Shown here piece after piece: positions 42,595 to 51,971 of a stretch of DNA of 64,000 bases. Position numbers and translations under genes: made by a program. The notes beneath the pieces are model-generated. The model ran no database searches, was not told the DNA's origin, and saw nothing but the letters and a program-made list of their open reading frames with translations. How positions within the stretch are numbered: the stretch's first letter is position 1; each line of letters opens with the position of its first letter. Source of the DNA: Ralstonia soli (GTDB lineage Bacteria > Pseudomonadota > Gammaproteobacteria > Burkholderiales > Burkholderiaceae); assembly GCF_023955655.1 (NCBI RefSeq), contig NZ_JAMXHT010000003.1:496001-560000 (forward strand). The letters run 5' to 3'.

Positions 42595-43230
42595 ATGTTT
42601 ACCGGAATCGTCGCCGCAGTTGGCCGCATTGAAACCGTCTCGCCGCTCGGCACCCACGCTGATGCGGGCGTGCGCCTGTCCATCGACGCAGGGGGCCTGC
42701 CGATGGCCGACGTGGCCCTGGGCGACTCGATCGCCATTCAGGGCGCCTGCATGACGGTCGTTGCCAAGACCGACACCGGCTTTGACGTCGATGTCTCGCG
42801 CGAATCGCTGTCCAAGACTGTCGGCCTGGAGCGCCCCGGCGAAGTGAACCTGGAGAAGGCCCTGCGCCTGGCCGACCACATCGGCGGCCACCTCGTGTCG
42901 GGCCACGTGGACGGCCTCGGTACGGTCACGCACTTCGCGCCCGTGAACGAGTCACATGAATTGCGTGTGCGCGCACCCGCCGAGTTGGGCAAGTACCTGG
43001 CCTACAAGGGCTCGGTGGTGGTCAACGGCGTGTCGCTCACGGTCAACAGCGTGCGCGACGATGCCGACGGTTGCGAGTTCTCGATCAACCTCATCCCGCA
43101 CACGGTGGCAGTCACCACGCTCAAGCATCTGAAGGCGGGCAGCCCGGTCAACCTGGAAATCGACCTGATCGCCCGCTATGTCGAGCGCATGTTGAGCCAG
43201 ACCACGCTCGCCCGGCCCGCCGCCGCTTGA
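42595..43230 (+). CDS. ribE: Riboflavin synthase alpha subunit
   Basis: A 211-residue enzyme starting MFTGIV, built of two lumazine-binding repeats (GDSIAIQGACMTVV near residue 42 and YKGSVVVNGVSLTVNS near 138). It joins two dimethyl-ribityllumazines into riboflavin. It lies 5 bp after ribD. Confidence 0.95.
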   Translation: MFTGIVAAVGRIETVSPLGTHADAGVRLSIDAGGLPMADVALGDSIAIQGACMTVVAKTDTGFDVDVSRESLSKTVGLERPGEVNLEKALRLADHIGGHLVSGHVDGLGTVTHFAPVNESHELRVRAPAELGKYLAYKGSVVVNGVSLTVNSVRDDADGCEFSINLIPHTVAVTTLKHLKAGSPVNLEIDLIARYVERMLSQTTLARPAAA

Positions 43231-43358
43231 ACCTCGGGTTGGGGCATCGCCCCGGCCGCCTTGGCGTACAATAACGGGCTTCCCATTTACGCAGTCGCAC
43301 GGCCCCCAGAAGTTGCCAAATGTGGGCGCTGGCCGGCGACACGCACCCCTGCTACGCC

Positions 43359-44498
43359 ATGTCGATCGCCTCAGTCGAAGAAATCATTGCCGAAATCCGC
43401 GCCGGCCGGATGGTCATCCTGGTCGACGAAGAAGACCGTGAAAACGAAGGCGACCTGATCCTGGCAGCCGATTACGTCACACCGGAAGCCATCAACTTCA
43501 TGGCTCGCTTCGGCCGTGGCCTGATCTGCCTGACGCTCACCGCGGATCGCTGCCGCCAGCTCGACCTGCAACTGATGGTCAGCCGCAACGGCACGCCGCA
43601 CGGCACCAATTTCACCGTCTCGATCGAAGCCGCCGAGGGCGTCACCACCGGCATTTCCGCCGCCGACCGCTCCCGCACGGTGCAGGCCGCCGTGGCACGC
43701 GACGCCAAGCCGGAAGACCTCGTCCAGCCGGGCCACATCTTCCCGCTGATGGCCCAGCCGGGCGGCGTGCTGATGCGTGCCGGCCATACCGAAGCCGGCT
43801 GCGACCTCGCTGCGCTGGCTGGTCTGTCGCCCGCCTCGGTCATCTGCGAAATCATGAAGGACGACGGCACCATGGCCCGCCTGCCGGACCTGGTGGAGTT
43901 CGCCAAGGAACACGGCCTGAAGATCGGCACGATTGCCGACCTGATCCAATACCGCAGCCGCACCGAGAGCATCGTCGAGCGCGTTGGCGAGCGGACGATG
44001 GAAACCCAGTTCGGCACGTTCCATGCCGTCGCCTTCCGCGATCGCGCTGCCGGCCGCGCCCATCTGGCGCTGGTCAAGGGCACCCCGACGCCGGGCACCG
44101 AGACGCTGGTGCGCGTGCATGAGCCGCTGTCGGTGCTGGATCTGCTCGAATGCCAGCGCACCACGCACTCGTGGAGCGTGCCGGCCGCCCTGCGCGCCGT
44201 GCAGGCCGCCCCGACCGGCGTGGTGGTGCTGCTCAACTGCGGCGATTCGCCGGACCGGCTGTTCACGCAGTTCAGCGCCCTGGATACCCCGCACGAGCGC
44301 CCGCGCAGCAAACCCGATCCGCGCATCTACGGCATCGGCGCGCAGATCCTCAAGGAAGTGGGTGTCGGCAAGATGCGTGTGCTGGCTTCGCCGCTCAAGC
44401 TCCCGAGCATGACGGGCTACGATCTGGAGGTCACGGCCTACCAATCGATGGCGGATGCACCGGACGTCACTTCTCCTGCATCGACCGCCACGCACTGA
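43359..44498 (+). CDS. ribBA: 3,4-dihydroxy-2-butanone-4-phosphate synthase with degenerate cyclohydrolase-II domain (RibBX)
   Basis: A 379-residue fusion. The RibB half has [14 protein letters not shown] (about residues 21-34) and [13 protein letters not shown], the magnesium and substrate residues. The C-terminal half resembles GTP cyclohydrolase II but has no zinc-binding CLTGDVFGSLRCDC-type motif; [20 protein letters not shown] replaces it. So it is probably monofunctional, as RibBX proteins known in proteobacteria. A TACAAT -10-like hexamer lies at 43267. Start at ATG 43359; 13 residues further upstream are possible. Confidence 0.9.
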   Translation: MSIASVEEIIAEIRAGRMVILVDEEDRENEGDLILAADYVTPEAINFMARFGRGLICLTLTADRCRQLDLQLMVSRNGTPHGTNFTVSIEAAEGVTTGISAADRSRTVQAAVARDAKPEDLVQPGHIFPLMAQPGGVLMRAGHTEAGCDLAALAGLSPASVICEIMKDDGTMARLPDLVEFAKEHGLKIGTIADLIQYRSRTESIVERVGERTMETQFGTFHAVAFRDRAAGRAHLALVKGTPTPGTETLVRVHEPLSVLDLLECQRTTHSWSVPAALRAVQAAPTGVVVLLNCGDSPDRLFTQFSALDTPHERPRSKPDPRIYGIGAQILKEVGVGKMRVLASPLKLPSMTGYDLEVTAYQSMADAPDVTSPASTATH

Positions 44499-44579
44499 AT
44501 TTCCCGCGGCAGCCCAGACTGCCGCGTCGGCTTTATTTTTCTGACGTTGCCCTAGCGGCAATCCCAACCGGAATACACC

Positions 44580-45074
44580 ATGGACCACGGCTTCTACCCG
44601 ACCAATCTCAACGGCGAAGGCCTGCGCATCGGCATCGTCCAGGCGCGCTTCAACGAGCCCGTGTGCGAAGCGCTGCGCGAAGCCTGTGTCGACGAACTCG
44701 AACAACTCGGCGTGGCCGGCGAAGACGTGCTGCTGGTAACCGTGCCGGGCGCACTGGAAGCCCCGCTGGCGCTGCAGAAGATGGCCGAATCGGGTCAGTT
44801 CGACGCGCTGATTGCCCTGGGTGCCGTCATCCGCGGTGAGACGTATCACTTCGAGCTGGTGTCGAACGAAGCCGGCGCCGGCATCACCCGCGTGGGCCTG
44901 GACTTCAACATCGCCATCGCCAACGGCATCCTGACCGTGGACACGGACGCGCAAGCCCACGCCCGCACCCGCGAGAAGGGCCGCGACTGCGCCCGCGCCG
45001 CTGTCGAAATGGCCAACCTGACCAACGCACTCCACGGCCTGCAGGATCACGGCCAGGACGACGAAAACGAGTAA
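44580..45074 (+). CDS. ribH: 6,7-dimethyl-8-ribityllumazine synthase
   Basis: A 164-residue enzyme. It has [14 protein letters not shown] near the start, [33 protein letters not shown] and [14 protein letters not shown]. It condenses the RibB product with ribitylaminouracil and forms 60-subunit or decameric shells. It follows ribBX by 81 bp. Confidence 0.95.
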   Translation: MDHGFYPTNLNGEGLRIGIVQARFNEPVCEALREACVDELEQLGVAGEDVLLVTVPGALEAPLALQKMAESGQFDALIALGAVIRGETYHFELVSNEAGAGITRVGLDFNIAIANGILTVDTDAQAHARTREKGRDCARAAVEMANLTNALHGLQDHGQDDENE

Positions 45075-45126
45075 ATGCGCGAATAAGCGCCGCGAATAAG
45101 CGCCCACCGGCGCAAAGGCTTTTCCC

Positions 45127-45594
45127 ATGACGCAAGACAATTCCCCAGCCAAGACCAAGGCTCCCGCCAAGAGCGCCCGCCGCCGCGCGCGTGAACTGGC
45201 GCTGCAGGGCCTGTACCAGTGGCTGCTCAACCGCAACGATCCGGGCGTGGTCGAGGCGCACCTGCAAGATGCGCAAGGCTTCAACAAGGCCGACCGCGCG
45301 CATTTCGATGCCCTGCTGCACGGTGCAATCCGCGAAGAAACCACGCTCACCGAGGCCTTCACGCCGTATCTGGACCGTCCGGTTGCCGAGCTTTCGCCGG
45401 TCGAGCGCGCAGCCCTGCTGGTTGGCGCGTATGAGCTCGTGCACTGCCTGGATATCCCGTACAAGGTCGTGATCAACGAAGCGGTTGAACTGACCAAGAC
45501 GTTTGGCGGCGTGGAAGGCTTCAAGTACGTCAACGGCGTGCTGGACAAGCTGGCCGCACAGGTGCGTGCCGTCGAGGTTGCTGCCCGCCGGTAA
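45127..45594 (+). CDS. nusB: Transcription antitermination protein NusB
   Basis: A 155-residue all-helical RNA-binding protein ([17 protein letters not shown] at the start, [29 protein letters not shown] near the end). It binds boxA with NusE. Placement after ribH is common. Confidence 0.95.
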   Translation: MTQDNSPAKTKAPAKSARRRARELALQGLYQWLLNRNDPGVVEAHLQDAQGFNKADRAHFDALLHGAIREETTLTEAFTPYLDRPVAELSPVERAALLVGAYELVHCLDIPYKVVINEAVELTKTFGGVEGFKYVNGVLDKLAAQVRAVEVAARR

Positions 45595-45638
45595 CTTCGA
45601 CGTTTGTTGTTCGCTTGACCTTTTTGCTTCGCCCCCAG

Positions 45639-46823
45639 ATGGACGCCCACCGCCTGCAGACAGCCGCCCGGCTGGCCAATATCCGCGCCTTTCACGTGAT
45701 GGAGCTGGCCAAGCAGGCCCGCGAGCTGGAGCTGGCGGGGCGCAGCATCATCCACATGGGCATCGGCGAGCCCGACTTCACCGCGGCCGAGCCTGTCGTG
45801 CAGGCTGCCGCCGACGCCATGCGGCGCGGCGTCACGCAATACACTGGAGCGCTGGGCATCCGCCCGCTGCGCCAGGCGATCGCCCACTACTACCAGACCA
45901 GCTACGGCCTCGACATTGCGCCCGAGCGCATCATTGTCACGGCCGGCGCGTCAGCAGCGTTACTGCTGGCTTGCGCGGTCCTGGTGGAGATCGGCGGCGA
46001 GGTGCTGATGCCCGATCCGAGCTATCCGTGCAACCGGCACTTCGTGGCCGCCTTCAATGGCGTGGCGAAGCTCGTGCCTTCGGGGCCGGAAGAGCGCTTC
46101 CAGCTGACTGCCGAGCAGGTCACCGCCCATTGGGGCGAGCGCACGCAGGGCGTGCTGCTGGCCTCACCGTCCAACCCGACCGGCACGTCGATCCTGCCGG
46201 ACGAGCTGCAGCGCATCGTGCAGACGGTGCGCGCACGTGGCGGATTCTCGATCGTCGATGAGATCTACCAGGGGCTGTCGTACGACCAGGCGCCGGTCTC
46301 CGCGCTGTCGTTCGGCGACGATGTCGTCACGATCAATAGCTTTTCGAAGTATTTCAACATGACGGGCTGGCGGCTCGGCTGGCTGGTGGCCCCCACAGAG
46401 CTGGTACCCGAGTTCGAGAAGGTCGCGCAAAACCTGTTCATTTGCGCGTCAGCCGTGGCGCAGTATGCGGCGCTCGCGTGCTTCGAGCCGCAAGCGCTGG
46501 CCATCTACGAAAGCCGCAAGGCCGAATTCCGCCGCCGCCGCGATTTCATCGTGCCGGCACTGGAATCGCTCGGCTTCAAGGTGCCGGTCAAGCCGGATGG
46601 CGCGTTCTATGTCTTCGCCGATTGCCGCGGCGTACACCACCCGCATGCCGCCGATGCCGACGCCCTCACCCAGTCGATGCTGCATGATGCCGGCGTCGTG
46701 CTGGTACCCGGGCTGGATTTCGGCCCGCATACCGCGCAGCACTACATCCGCCTGTCCTATGCCACGTCGATGGACCATCTGGAAGAAGCGGTCGCCAGGC
46801 TCGGCAAGCTGTTCGCCCGGTAG
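45639..46823 (+). CDS. PLP-dependent class I aminotransferase
   Basis: A 394-residue fold-type I aminotransferase. MGIGEPDFTA, ASPSNPTGTS, IVDEIYQGLSYD and the PLP lysine in NSFSKYFNMTGWRLGW are all visible; the C-terminal Arg in YIRLSYATS binds the substrate carboxylate. It resembles aspartate/alanine-type enzymes; the amino acid is not decided. ATG 45639 starts MDAHRLQ; a TTG 24 nt upstream is possible. A strong terminator follows. Confidence 0.88.
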   Translation: MDAHRLQTAARLANIRAFHVMELAKQARELELAGRSIIHMGIGEPDFTAAEPVVQAAADAMRRGVTQYTGALGIRPLRQAIAHYYQTSYGLDIAPERIIVTAGASAALLLACAVLVEIGGEVLMPDPSYPCNRHFVAAFNGVAKLVPSGPEERFQLTAEQVTAHWGERTQGVLLASPSNPTGTSILPDELQRIVQTVRARGGFSIVDEIYQGLSYDQAPVSALSFGDDVVTINSFSKYFNMTGWRLGWLVAPTELVPEFEKVAQNLFICASAVAQYAALACFEPQALAIYESRKAEFRRRRDFIVPALESLGFKVPVKPDGAFYVFADCRGVHHPHAADADALTQSMLHDAGVVLVPGLDFGPHTAQHYIRLSYATSMDHLEEAVARLGKLFAR

Positions 46824-46841
46824 CTCGCCCATCGCCCAAAC

Positions 46842-46870
46842 AAAAAGGCCGTCCCGAGGGACGGCCTTTC
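46842..46870. terminator. Bidirectional Rho-independent terminator
   Basis: AAAGGCCGTCC pairs with GGACGGCCTTT around CGAG-like loop bases, with A-rich left and T-rich right flanks. It lies between the convergent aminotransferase and lytic transglycosylase genes and serves both. Confidence 0.85.
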
Positions 46871-46902
46871 TTATCTATAGACAGCGCAGCGAAGCGAGCC
46901 GA

Positions 46903-48090
46903 TCAGGCCTGACCTTGCGACGTGTCGTCCAGGCGTGCCTCTTCCTGCCGGCCGCTGACCGGTTGCTTGTCCGCCGGCTTGGCAGCTTGCGTCTTCGCCT
47001 CGGCCTGGGTGACGGGCGTCGTCGTCGCCACCGGCTTCACCGGTTCGCGCTCCGAAGCGGCCGTGACCGGCGAACGATGCCCAGTCGCCACCATGCGCAG
47101 GCGCGAGCGTTCCTGGAGCACCTTGCCACCATAACCGCCGTCGCCCTGCGTGACCGCACCGACGTAGAGCTTCAGGCCGGCCTCGATCGAGCCGCCACGG
47201 GCGATGCAATCCTTCAGCACCAGCGCACCGACCTTGATGTTGGCGTACGGATTGAGCGCAGCGCCAACGCCGCCCATCACTTCGTACTTGTCCTGGTGGA
47301 CCTTGGTCATGACCTGCATCAGGCCCTGCGCACCCATGCCGCTTTCCGCGAACGGGTTGAAGCTGGATTCGATGGCCATCACGCCCAGGATCAGCAGCGG
47401 GTCCAGGCCGACTTCCTTGCCGGTCTGGTAGGCCGCCTTCACCAGTTGGCCGGTGGCGGTTGCTGCCACCCGGTACTTGCGGGCGATGTATTCGGCCACG
47501 GCAGCCTGCTCGCGCGGGGTACCGGCGGTTGCCGACTCACGCGCATCGCGGACGACCTGCGTGTTCGGAATCTGCGCAGCCAGCTCGGCCACGGACGGCA
47601 CCTTCGAGAGCGTGTCCCAGCCGGCAGCCGCCACCGTGCCGCCTTGAGCGGCAGCGGGCGCCACAGCCTGAACGGCACCCGTGCCGGCCGACGGTGCAGT
47701 CGGCGCAAACGCGACCGGCTGCACGCCAGCCGCAACCGCGGGCGACGGATTGGCCGAAGCAACATTGGTGTCAGCGCCCGGCGTGAAATGCAACACGCGC
47801 TGGGCGACCATGGCACGCCACTCGCCGTTGAGCGAGAGCGCCACTGCAGCCACCACTGCGAGCACGCCGATGCTGTTCAGCATGACATGCCCACTGCGGA
47901 AGACCAGCAGTACGCCAGGATGCAAGGCATTGCGGGACGCGACGGCGCCCCCTGCGTTCAACTCCATGCGCAGCTTACGAGGCAGCGCAATCTGACCTGC
48001 ACGCGCGAGGCGGCGGCCAACCGGGGCGACGAGCCGGCGTTGCAGCGCCGAACCGATCCCGGAAGAATGAAGGGTTTTCCAACCGTTCAT
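46903..48090 (-). CDS. Membrane-anchored lytic transglycosylase (SLT domain)
   Basis: A 395-residue protein. A membrane helix lies at about residues 68-88 (GHVMLNSIGVLAVVAAVALS), an Ala/Pro-rich linker follows to about 175, and the SLT domain has ILGVMAIESSFNP with catalytic E241, then GAQGLMQVM and NPYANIKVGALVL. The C-terminal 70 residues are low-complexity. It would cleave peptidoglycan in the periplasm. Convergent with the aminotransferase gene. Confidence 0.85.
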   Translation of the reverse strand: MNGWKTLHSSGIGSALQRRLVAPVGRRLARAGQIALPRKLRMELNAGGAVASRNALHPGVLLVFRSGHVMLNSIGVLAVVAAVALSLNGEWRAMVAQRVLHFTPGADTNVASANPSPAVAAGVQPVAFAPTAPSAGTGAVQAVAPAAAQGGTVAAAGWDTLSKVPSVAELAAQIPNTQVVRDARESATAGTPREQAAVAEYIARKYRVAATATGQLVKAAYQTGKEVGLDPLLILGVMAIESSFNPFAESGMGAQGLMQVMTKVHQDKYEVMGGVGAALNPYANIKVGALVLKDCIARGGSIEAGLKLYVGAVTQGDGGYGGKVLQERSRLRMVATGHRSPVTAASEREPVKPVATTTPVTQAEAKTQAAKPADKQPVSGRQEEARLDDTSQGQA

Positions 48091-48628
48091 ACTTACCTCC
48101 GTCCGCTGCGCAGATCCGGTGGGCGCCTTTATTTTGCATGGCGCCGTGCCTTTCGAATCGCAACGGTTTTTAGTAAGGATGCCGCGCTGTTGCAGTCAGC
48201 CGGCATCTGTTGGGGGCACTCCCCTAGTGCCCAGACAAATGCGGGGCGTGTCCTTGGGGAGGTCACGTCCCGCAGCGATGCTGAAGTGCTCTGGCGTCGC
48301 CCCTCATACGAACGAGAGAACGGGCGAAGGCGTTAGCCGAAAACATGTTGCGACGCAACAATTGCCAGATCGGATTGGATTGTAGGAAGCGCGTTATTCC
48401 AAGTCAATCATAAAGAATTTGTTTTTCATATCAAAAAGTAATGATGGGAACACTGTTGTGGGGGCTGGCTGACCTGCGATGCGTGCTGTCATCAGGGTGC
48501 CATGGGGTTTTGGCCGTACAATCGCGGCCACCCTGCCTACACCAAAAAAATCGCGCCAGGACGTCCGTTTGGCGGGCCGGCGCTCTGCGTGATAGGTGAC
48601 CCACCTTACCTTTAGTTACAAAATCTCC
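48091..48628. other. Gene-free stretch upstream of ubiD and the transglycosylase gene
   Basis: About 540 bp between divergent genes. It has an AT-rich patch near 48400-48440 (TCATAAAGAATTTGTTTTTC) and a GTACAAT -10-like sequence near 48516 that may serve ubiD. No protein or RNA gene is recognised. Confidence 0.5.
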
Positions 48629-50140
48629 ATGCAATACAGGGACTTACGTGACTTTCTCGCCCAGCTGGAACGCCTTGGCGAGTTGCGCCACGTGCGCCAG
48701 CCGGTGTCGCCGCACCTGGAAATGACCGAAGTCTGTGACCGCCTGCTGCGTGCCGAAGGCCCGGCGGTGGTCTTCGAGCAGCCGGTAGATGGCACGCGCA
48801 AGTACGACATGCCAGTGCTGGCCAACCTGTTTGGCACCACGCGCCGTGTGGCCCTGGGCATGGGCGCGGAGTCTCTTGATGAACTGCGCGACGTGGGCCG
48901 CCTGCTCTCTGCATTGAAAGAGCCCGAGCCGCCGCGCGGTCTGCGCGAAGCGGGCAAGCTGTGGACGATGGCCAAGGCGGTGTGGGACATGGCGCCGCGC
49001 AAGGTGTCGTCCCCCGCATGCCAGGAAGTCGTGTGGGAAGGTAACGACGTGGATCTCTCGCGCATTCCCGTGCAGACGTGCTGGCCGGGCGATGCGGCGC
49101 CGCTCGTTACATGGGGGCTGGTCATCACGCGCGGCCCGCACAAGAAGCGTCAGAACCTGGGCATCTATCGCCAGCAGGTGATCAGCCGCAATCAAGTCAT
49201 CATGCGTTGGCTGGCGCACCGGGGCGGCGCGCTGGACTTCCGCGAGCACGCCATCGCGCACCCCGGCCAGCCCTTCCCGATTGCCGTGGCGCTAGGCGCG
49301 GACCCGGCCACCATTCTCGGGGCCGTCACGCCGGTGCCGGACACGCTCTCGGAGTATCAATTTGCCGGCTTGCTGCGGGGCAGCAGGACAGAGCTGGCGA
49401 CGTGCCTCACACCCTCCTTGGCACAGGCACAACTGCAAGTGCCGGCCGGCGCCGAGATCGTCCTCGAAGGCCACATCCAGCCCGACCCGACGCACCCGAG
49501 CGGCTATCAACATGCGCTCGAAGGACCGTTTGGCGACCACACCGGCTACTACAACGAGCAGGACTGGTTTCCCGTGTTCACGGTCGAGCGCATCACCATG
49601 CGGCGCGACCCGATCTATCACTCTACGTATACAGGCAAGCCGCCCGATGAGCCGGCCGTGCTGGGCGTGGCGCTCAACGAAGTGTTCGTGCCGCTGCTGC
49701 AGAAGCAGTTTCCGGAGATTGCGGACTTCTATCTGCCGCCCGAAGGCTGCAGCTACCGCATGGCGCTGGTCAGCATGAAGAAGCAGTACGCCGGCCACGC
49801 CAAGCGCGTGATGTTCGGCGTGTGGAGCTTCCTGCGGCAGTTCATGTATACGAAGTTCATCGTGGTGGTGGATGACGACGTGAACCTGCGCGACTGGAAG
49901 GAAGTCATCTGGGCGATCACCACGCGCGTGGACCCGGCGCGCGATACGGTGATGGTGGAAAACACGCCCATCGACTACCTCGACTTCGCCTCGCCGGTAT
50001 CGGGCCTGGGCTCGAAGATGGGCATCGACGCCACCAACAAGTGGCCCGGCGAGACGACCCGTGAATGGGGCCAGCCCATCGTCATGGATCCCGCCGTCAA
50101 AACCAAGGTCGACGCCATGTGGGACACGCTGTTCCAGTAA
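48629..50140 (+). CDS. ubiD: 4-hydroxy-3-polyprenylbenzoate decarboxylase UbiD
   Basis: A 503-residue prenylated-FMN-dependent decarboxylase in ubiquinone synthesis. It starts [39 protein letters not shown] carries the cofactor-binding residues, [20 protein letters not shown] the catalytic Glu region, and [20 protein letters not shown] the late motif. A frame to 48596 was not used. A small hairpin lies after it. Confidence 0.96.
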   Translation: MQYRDLRDFLAQLERLGELRHVRQPVSPHLEMTEVCDRLLRAEGPAVVFEQPVDGTRKYDMPVLANLFGTTRRVALGMGAESLDELRDVGRLLSALKEPEPPRGLREAGKLWTMAKAVWDMAPRKVSSPACQEVVWEGNDVDLSRIPVQTCWPGDAAPLVTWGLVITRGPHKKRQNLGIYRQQVISRNQVIMRWLAHRGGALDFREHAIAHPGQPFPIAVALGADPATILGAVTPVPDTLSEYQFAGLLRGSRTELATCLTPSLAQAQLQVPAGAEIVLEGHIQPDPTHPSGYQHALEGPFGDHTGYYNEQDWFPVFTVERITMRRDPIYHSTYTGKPPDEPAVLGVALNEVFVPLLQKQFPEIADFYLPPEGCSYRMALVSMKKQYAGHAKRVMFGVWSFLRQFMYTKFIVVVDDDVNLRDWKEVIWAITTRVDPARDTVMVENTPIDYLDFASPVSGLGSKMGIDATNKWPGETTREWGQPIVMDPAVKTKVDAMWDTLFQ

Positions 50141-50217
50141 CCGCGCTCCCGGGCGGGTCAGTCTGCAAGCGAACGGTCGTTCGGTTATTCTTACCAAGTT
50201 AAGCGACCGCTGCCTAC

Positions 50218-50245
50218 ACGAGGCGCACTGGGCTGTGCGCCTCGT
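50218..50245 (+). other. 10-bp perfect hairpin in the gabD leader
   Basis: ACGAGGCGCA pairs exactly with TGCGCCTCGT around CTGGGCTG. There is no T tract, so it is not a clear terminator. It ends 19 bp before the gabD ATG and could tune its translation or end ubiD transcripts. Confidence 0.4.
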
Positions 50246-50263
50246 TCCATTCTGGAGACCGCC

Positions 50264-51772
50264 ATGGCCGAAGCACTCGACTCCCGCACCACCGCCAACG
50301 CGCTGGAGCGCATCAAAGACCGCACCCTCGTCAAAACGCAGTCCTACGTGGATGGCACCTGGGTGGGCGCGGCGGACGGCACCACCTTCTCCGTCTGCGA
50401 CCCTGCCACCAACACCCACCTGGCCGATGTCGCCAACCTCGGCCACGCCGAAACCCTGCGCGCCATCGACGCCGCCAACGCGGCCTGGCCTGCCTGGCGC
50501 GAGTTGACCGGCAAGGAGCGCGCCGGCCTGATGCGCCGCTGGTTCGACCTGCTCATCGCCAACGCCGACGACCTCGCCGCGCTGATGACCGCCGAGCAAG
50601 GCAAGCCGCTGGCCGAAGCCAAGGGTGAAATCGTCTACGGCGCGTCGTTCATCGAATGGTTTGCCGAAGAGGCCAAGCGCGTCTCGGGCGACGTGATGGC
50701 CAGCACCTGGCGCGACAAGCGCATGGTGGTGCTCAAGCAGCCGGTGGGCGTGTGTGCATCCATCACGCCGTGGAACTTCCCGCTGGCGATGATCACCCGC
50801 AAAGTCGCGCCGGCGATGGCTGCGGGCTGCACCATCGTCATCAAGCCGGCCGAGCAGACGCCGCTCTCTGCGCTGGCGATGGCGGAGTTGGCGCATCGCG
50901 CGGGCATCCCCAAGGGTGTGGTCAACGTGGTGACGGGCGATGCCGATCGCTCGATCGCCATCGGCAAGGCCTTGTGCGAATCGCCGATCGTGCGCCACCT
51001 GTCATTCACGGGCTCGACGCCGGTGGGCCGCATCCTGATGGAGCAGTGCTCGCCGACCGTAAAGAAGGTCGCGCTGGAGCTGGGCGGTCATGCGCCGTTC
51101 ATCGTGTTTGACGACGCCGACATCGATGCCGCAGTGGAAGGCGCGGTGCAGTCGAAGTACCGCAACGCGGGTCAGACCTGCGTGTGTACGAACCGCTTCT
51201 ATGTGCACGCCTCGGTGTACGACGCGTTTGTCGAGAAGCTCTCGGCCAAGGTGCGCGGTATCAAGGTCGGCAACGGCTTCGAGTCGGGCGTGGCGCAAGG
51301 TCCGCTGATCGACGACCAGGCCGTGGAGAAGGTGCAGCGGCACATCAGCGACGCGACGCAGAAGGGCGCGCGCGTGACCGCCGGCGGCAAGCTGATGCAG
51401 GGCTTCGGTTCGCAGCGCTTTGTCGAGCCCACCGTCCTGGCCGATGCCACGCCCGACATGTTGATCGCGCGCGAAGAGACCTTTGGCCCCGTGTCCGCCA
51501 TCTTCAAGTTTGAAGACGAAGCGGAAGTCGTGCGCCTGGCCAACGACACCGAATTCGGCCTCGCCTCGTACTTCTTCAGCCGCGACATCGGCCGCATCTG
51601 GCGCGTGGCGGAGCAGCTCGAATACGGCATGGTCGGCATCAACACGGGGTTGATCTCCAACGAGGTGGCGCCGTTCGGTGGCATCAAGCAATCGGGCCTG
51701 GGCCGTGAAGGTTCGGTCTACGGCATCGACGAATATCTGGAACTCAAGTACCTGTGCATGGGCGGCATCTAA
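50264..51772 (+). CDS. gabD: Succinate-semialdehyde dehydrogenase (NADP+)
   Basis: A 502-residue aldehyde dehydrogenase. The catalytic Glu is E272 (ALELGGHAPF) and the nucleophile C306 (GQTCVCTNRF). FSRDIGRIWRVAEQLEYGMV and PFGGIKQSGLGREGS are GabD-like. It oxidises succinate semialdehyde to succinate. CTGGAG precedes the ATG. Confidence 0.9.
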   Translation: MAEALDSRTTANALERIKDRTLVKTQSYVDGTWVGAADGTTFSVCDPATNTHLADVANLGHAETLRAIDAANAAWPAWRELTGKERAGLMRRWFDLLIANADDLAALMTAEQGKPLAEAKGEIVYGASFIEWFAEEAKRVSGDVMASTWRDKRMVVLKQPVGVCASITPWNFPLAMITRKVAPAMAAGCTIVIKPAEQTPLSALAMAELAHRAGIPKGVVNVVTGDADRSIAIGKALCESPIVRHLSFTGSTPVGRILMEQCSPTVKKVALELGGHAPFIVFDDADIDAAVEGAVQSKYRNAGQTCVCTNRFYVHASVYDAFVEKLSAKVRGIKVGNGFESGVAQGPLIDDQAVEKVQRHISDATQKGARVTAGGKLMQGFGSQRFVEPTVLADATPDMLIAREETFGPVSAIFKFEDEAEVVRLANDTEFGLASYFFSRDIGRIWRVAEQLEYGMVGINTGLISNEVAPFGGIKQSGLGREGSVYGIDEYLELKYLCMGGI

Positions 51773-51971
51773 ACCTGCCCACGGTCCTGCTGCACGCCCC
51801 GATCTTGGCTCTGCGATGCTCACCGTACCCATGTACGGTTGCGCTTCTCGAGCCAATCTCGGGTCGCTCGCTACGGACCGTGAACAGGTTTTAGACCATC
51901 ACACCACCCCACCGGCCGACCCGCCGCATAGAGCGGGCGGCATCCCCCCAGCCTTACGGCGGAGGAGACAC

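Noticed and set aside
42590-43358. FMN riboswitch before the riboflavin genes
   Set aside because: I looked before ribD, ribE and ribBX for the conserved element pieces and saw none.
43371-45887. An 838-codon open frame on the minus strand
   Set aside because: It is antisense to ribBX, ribH and nusB; composition is His/Arg/Gly-rich and no motif is seen.
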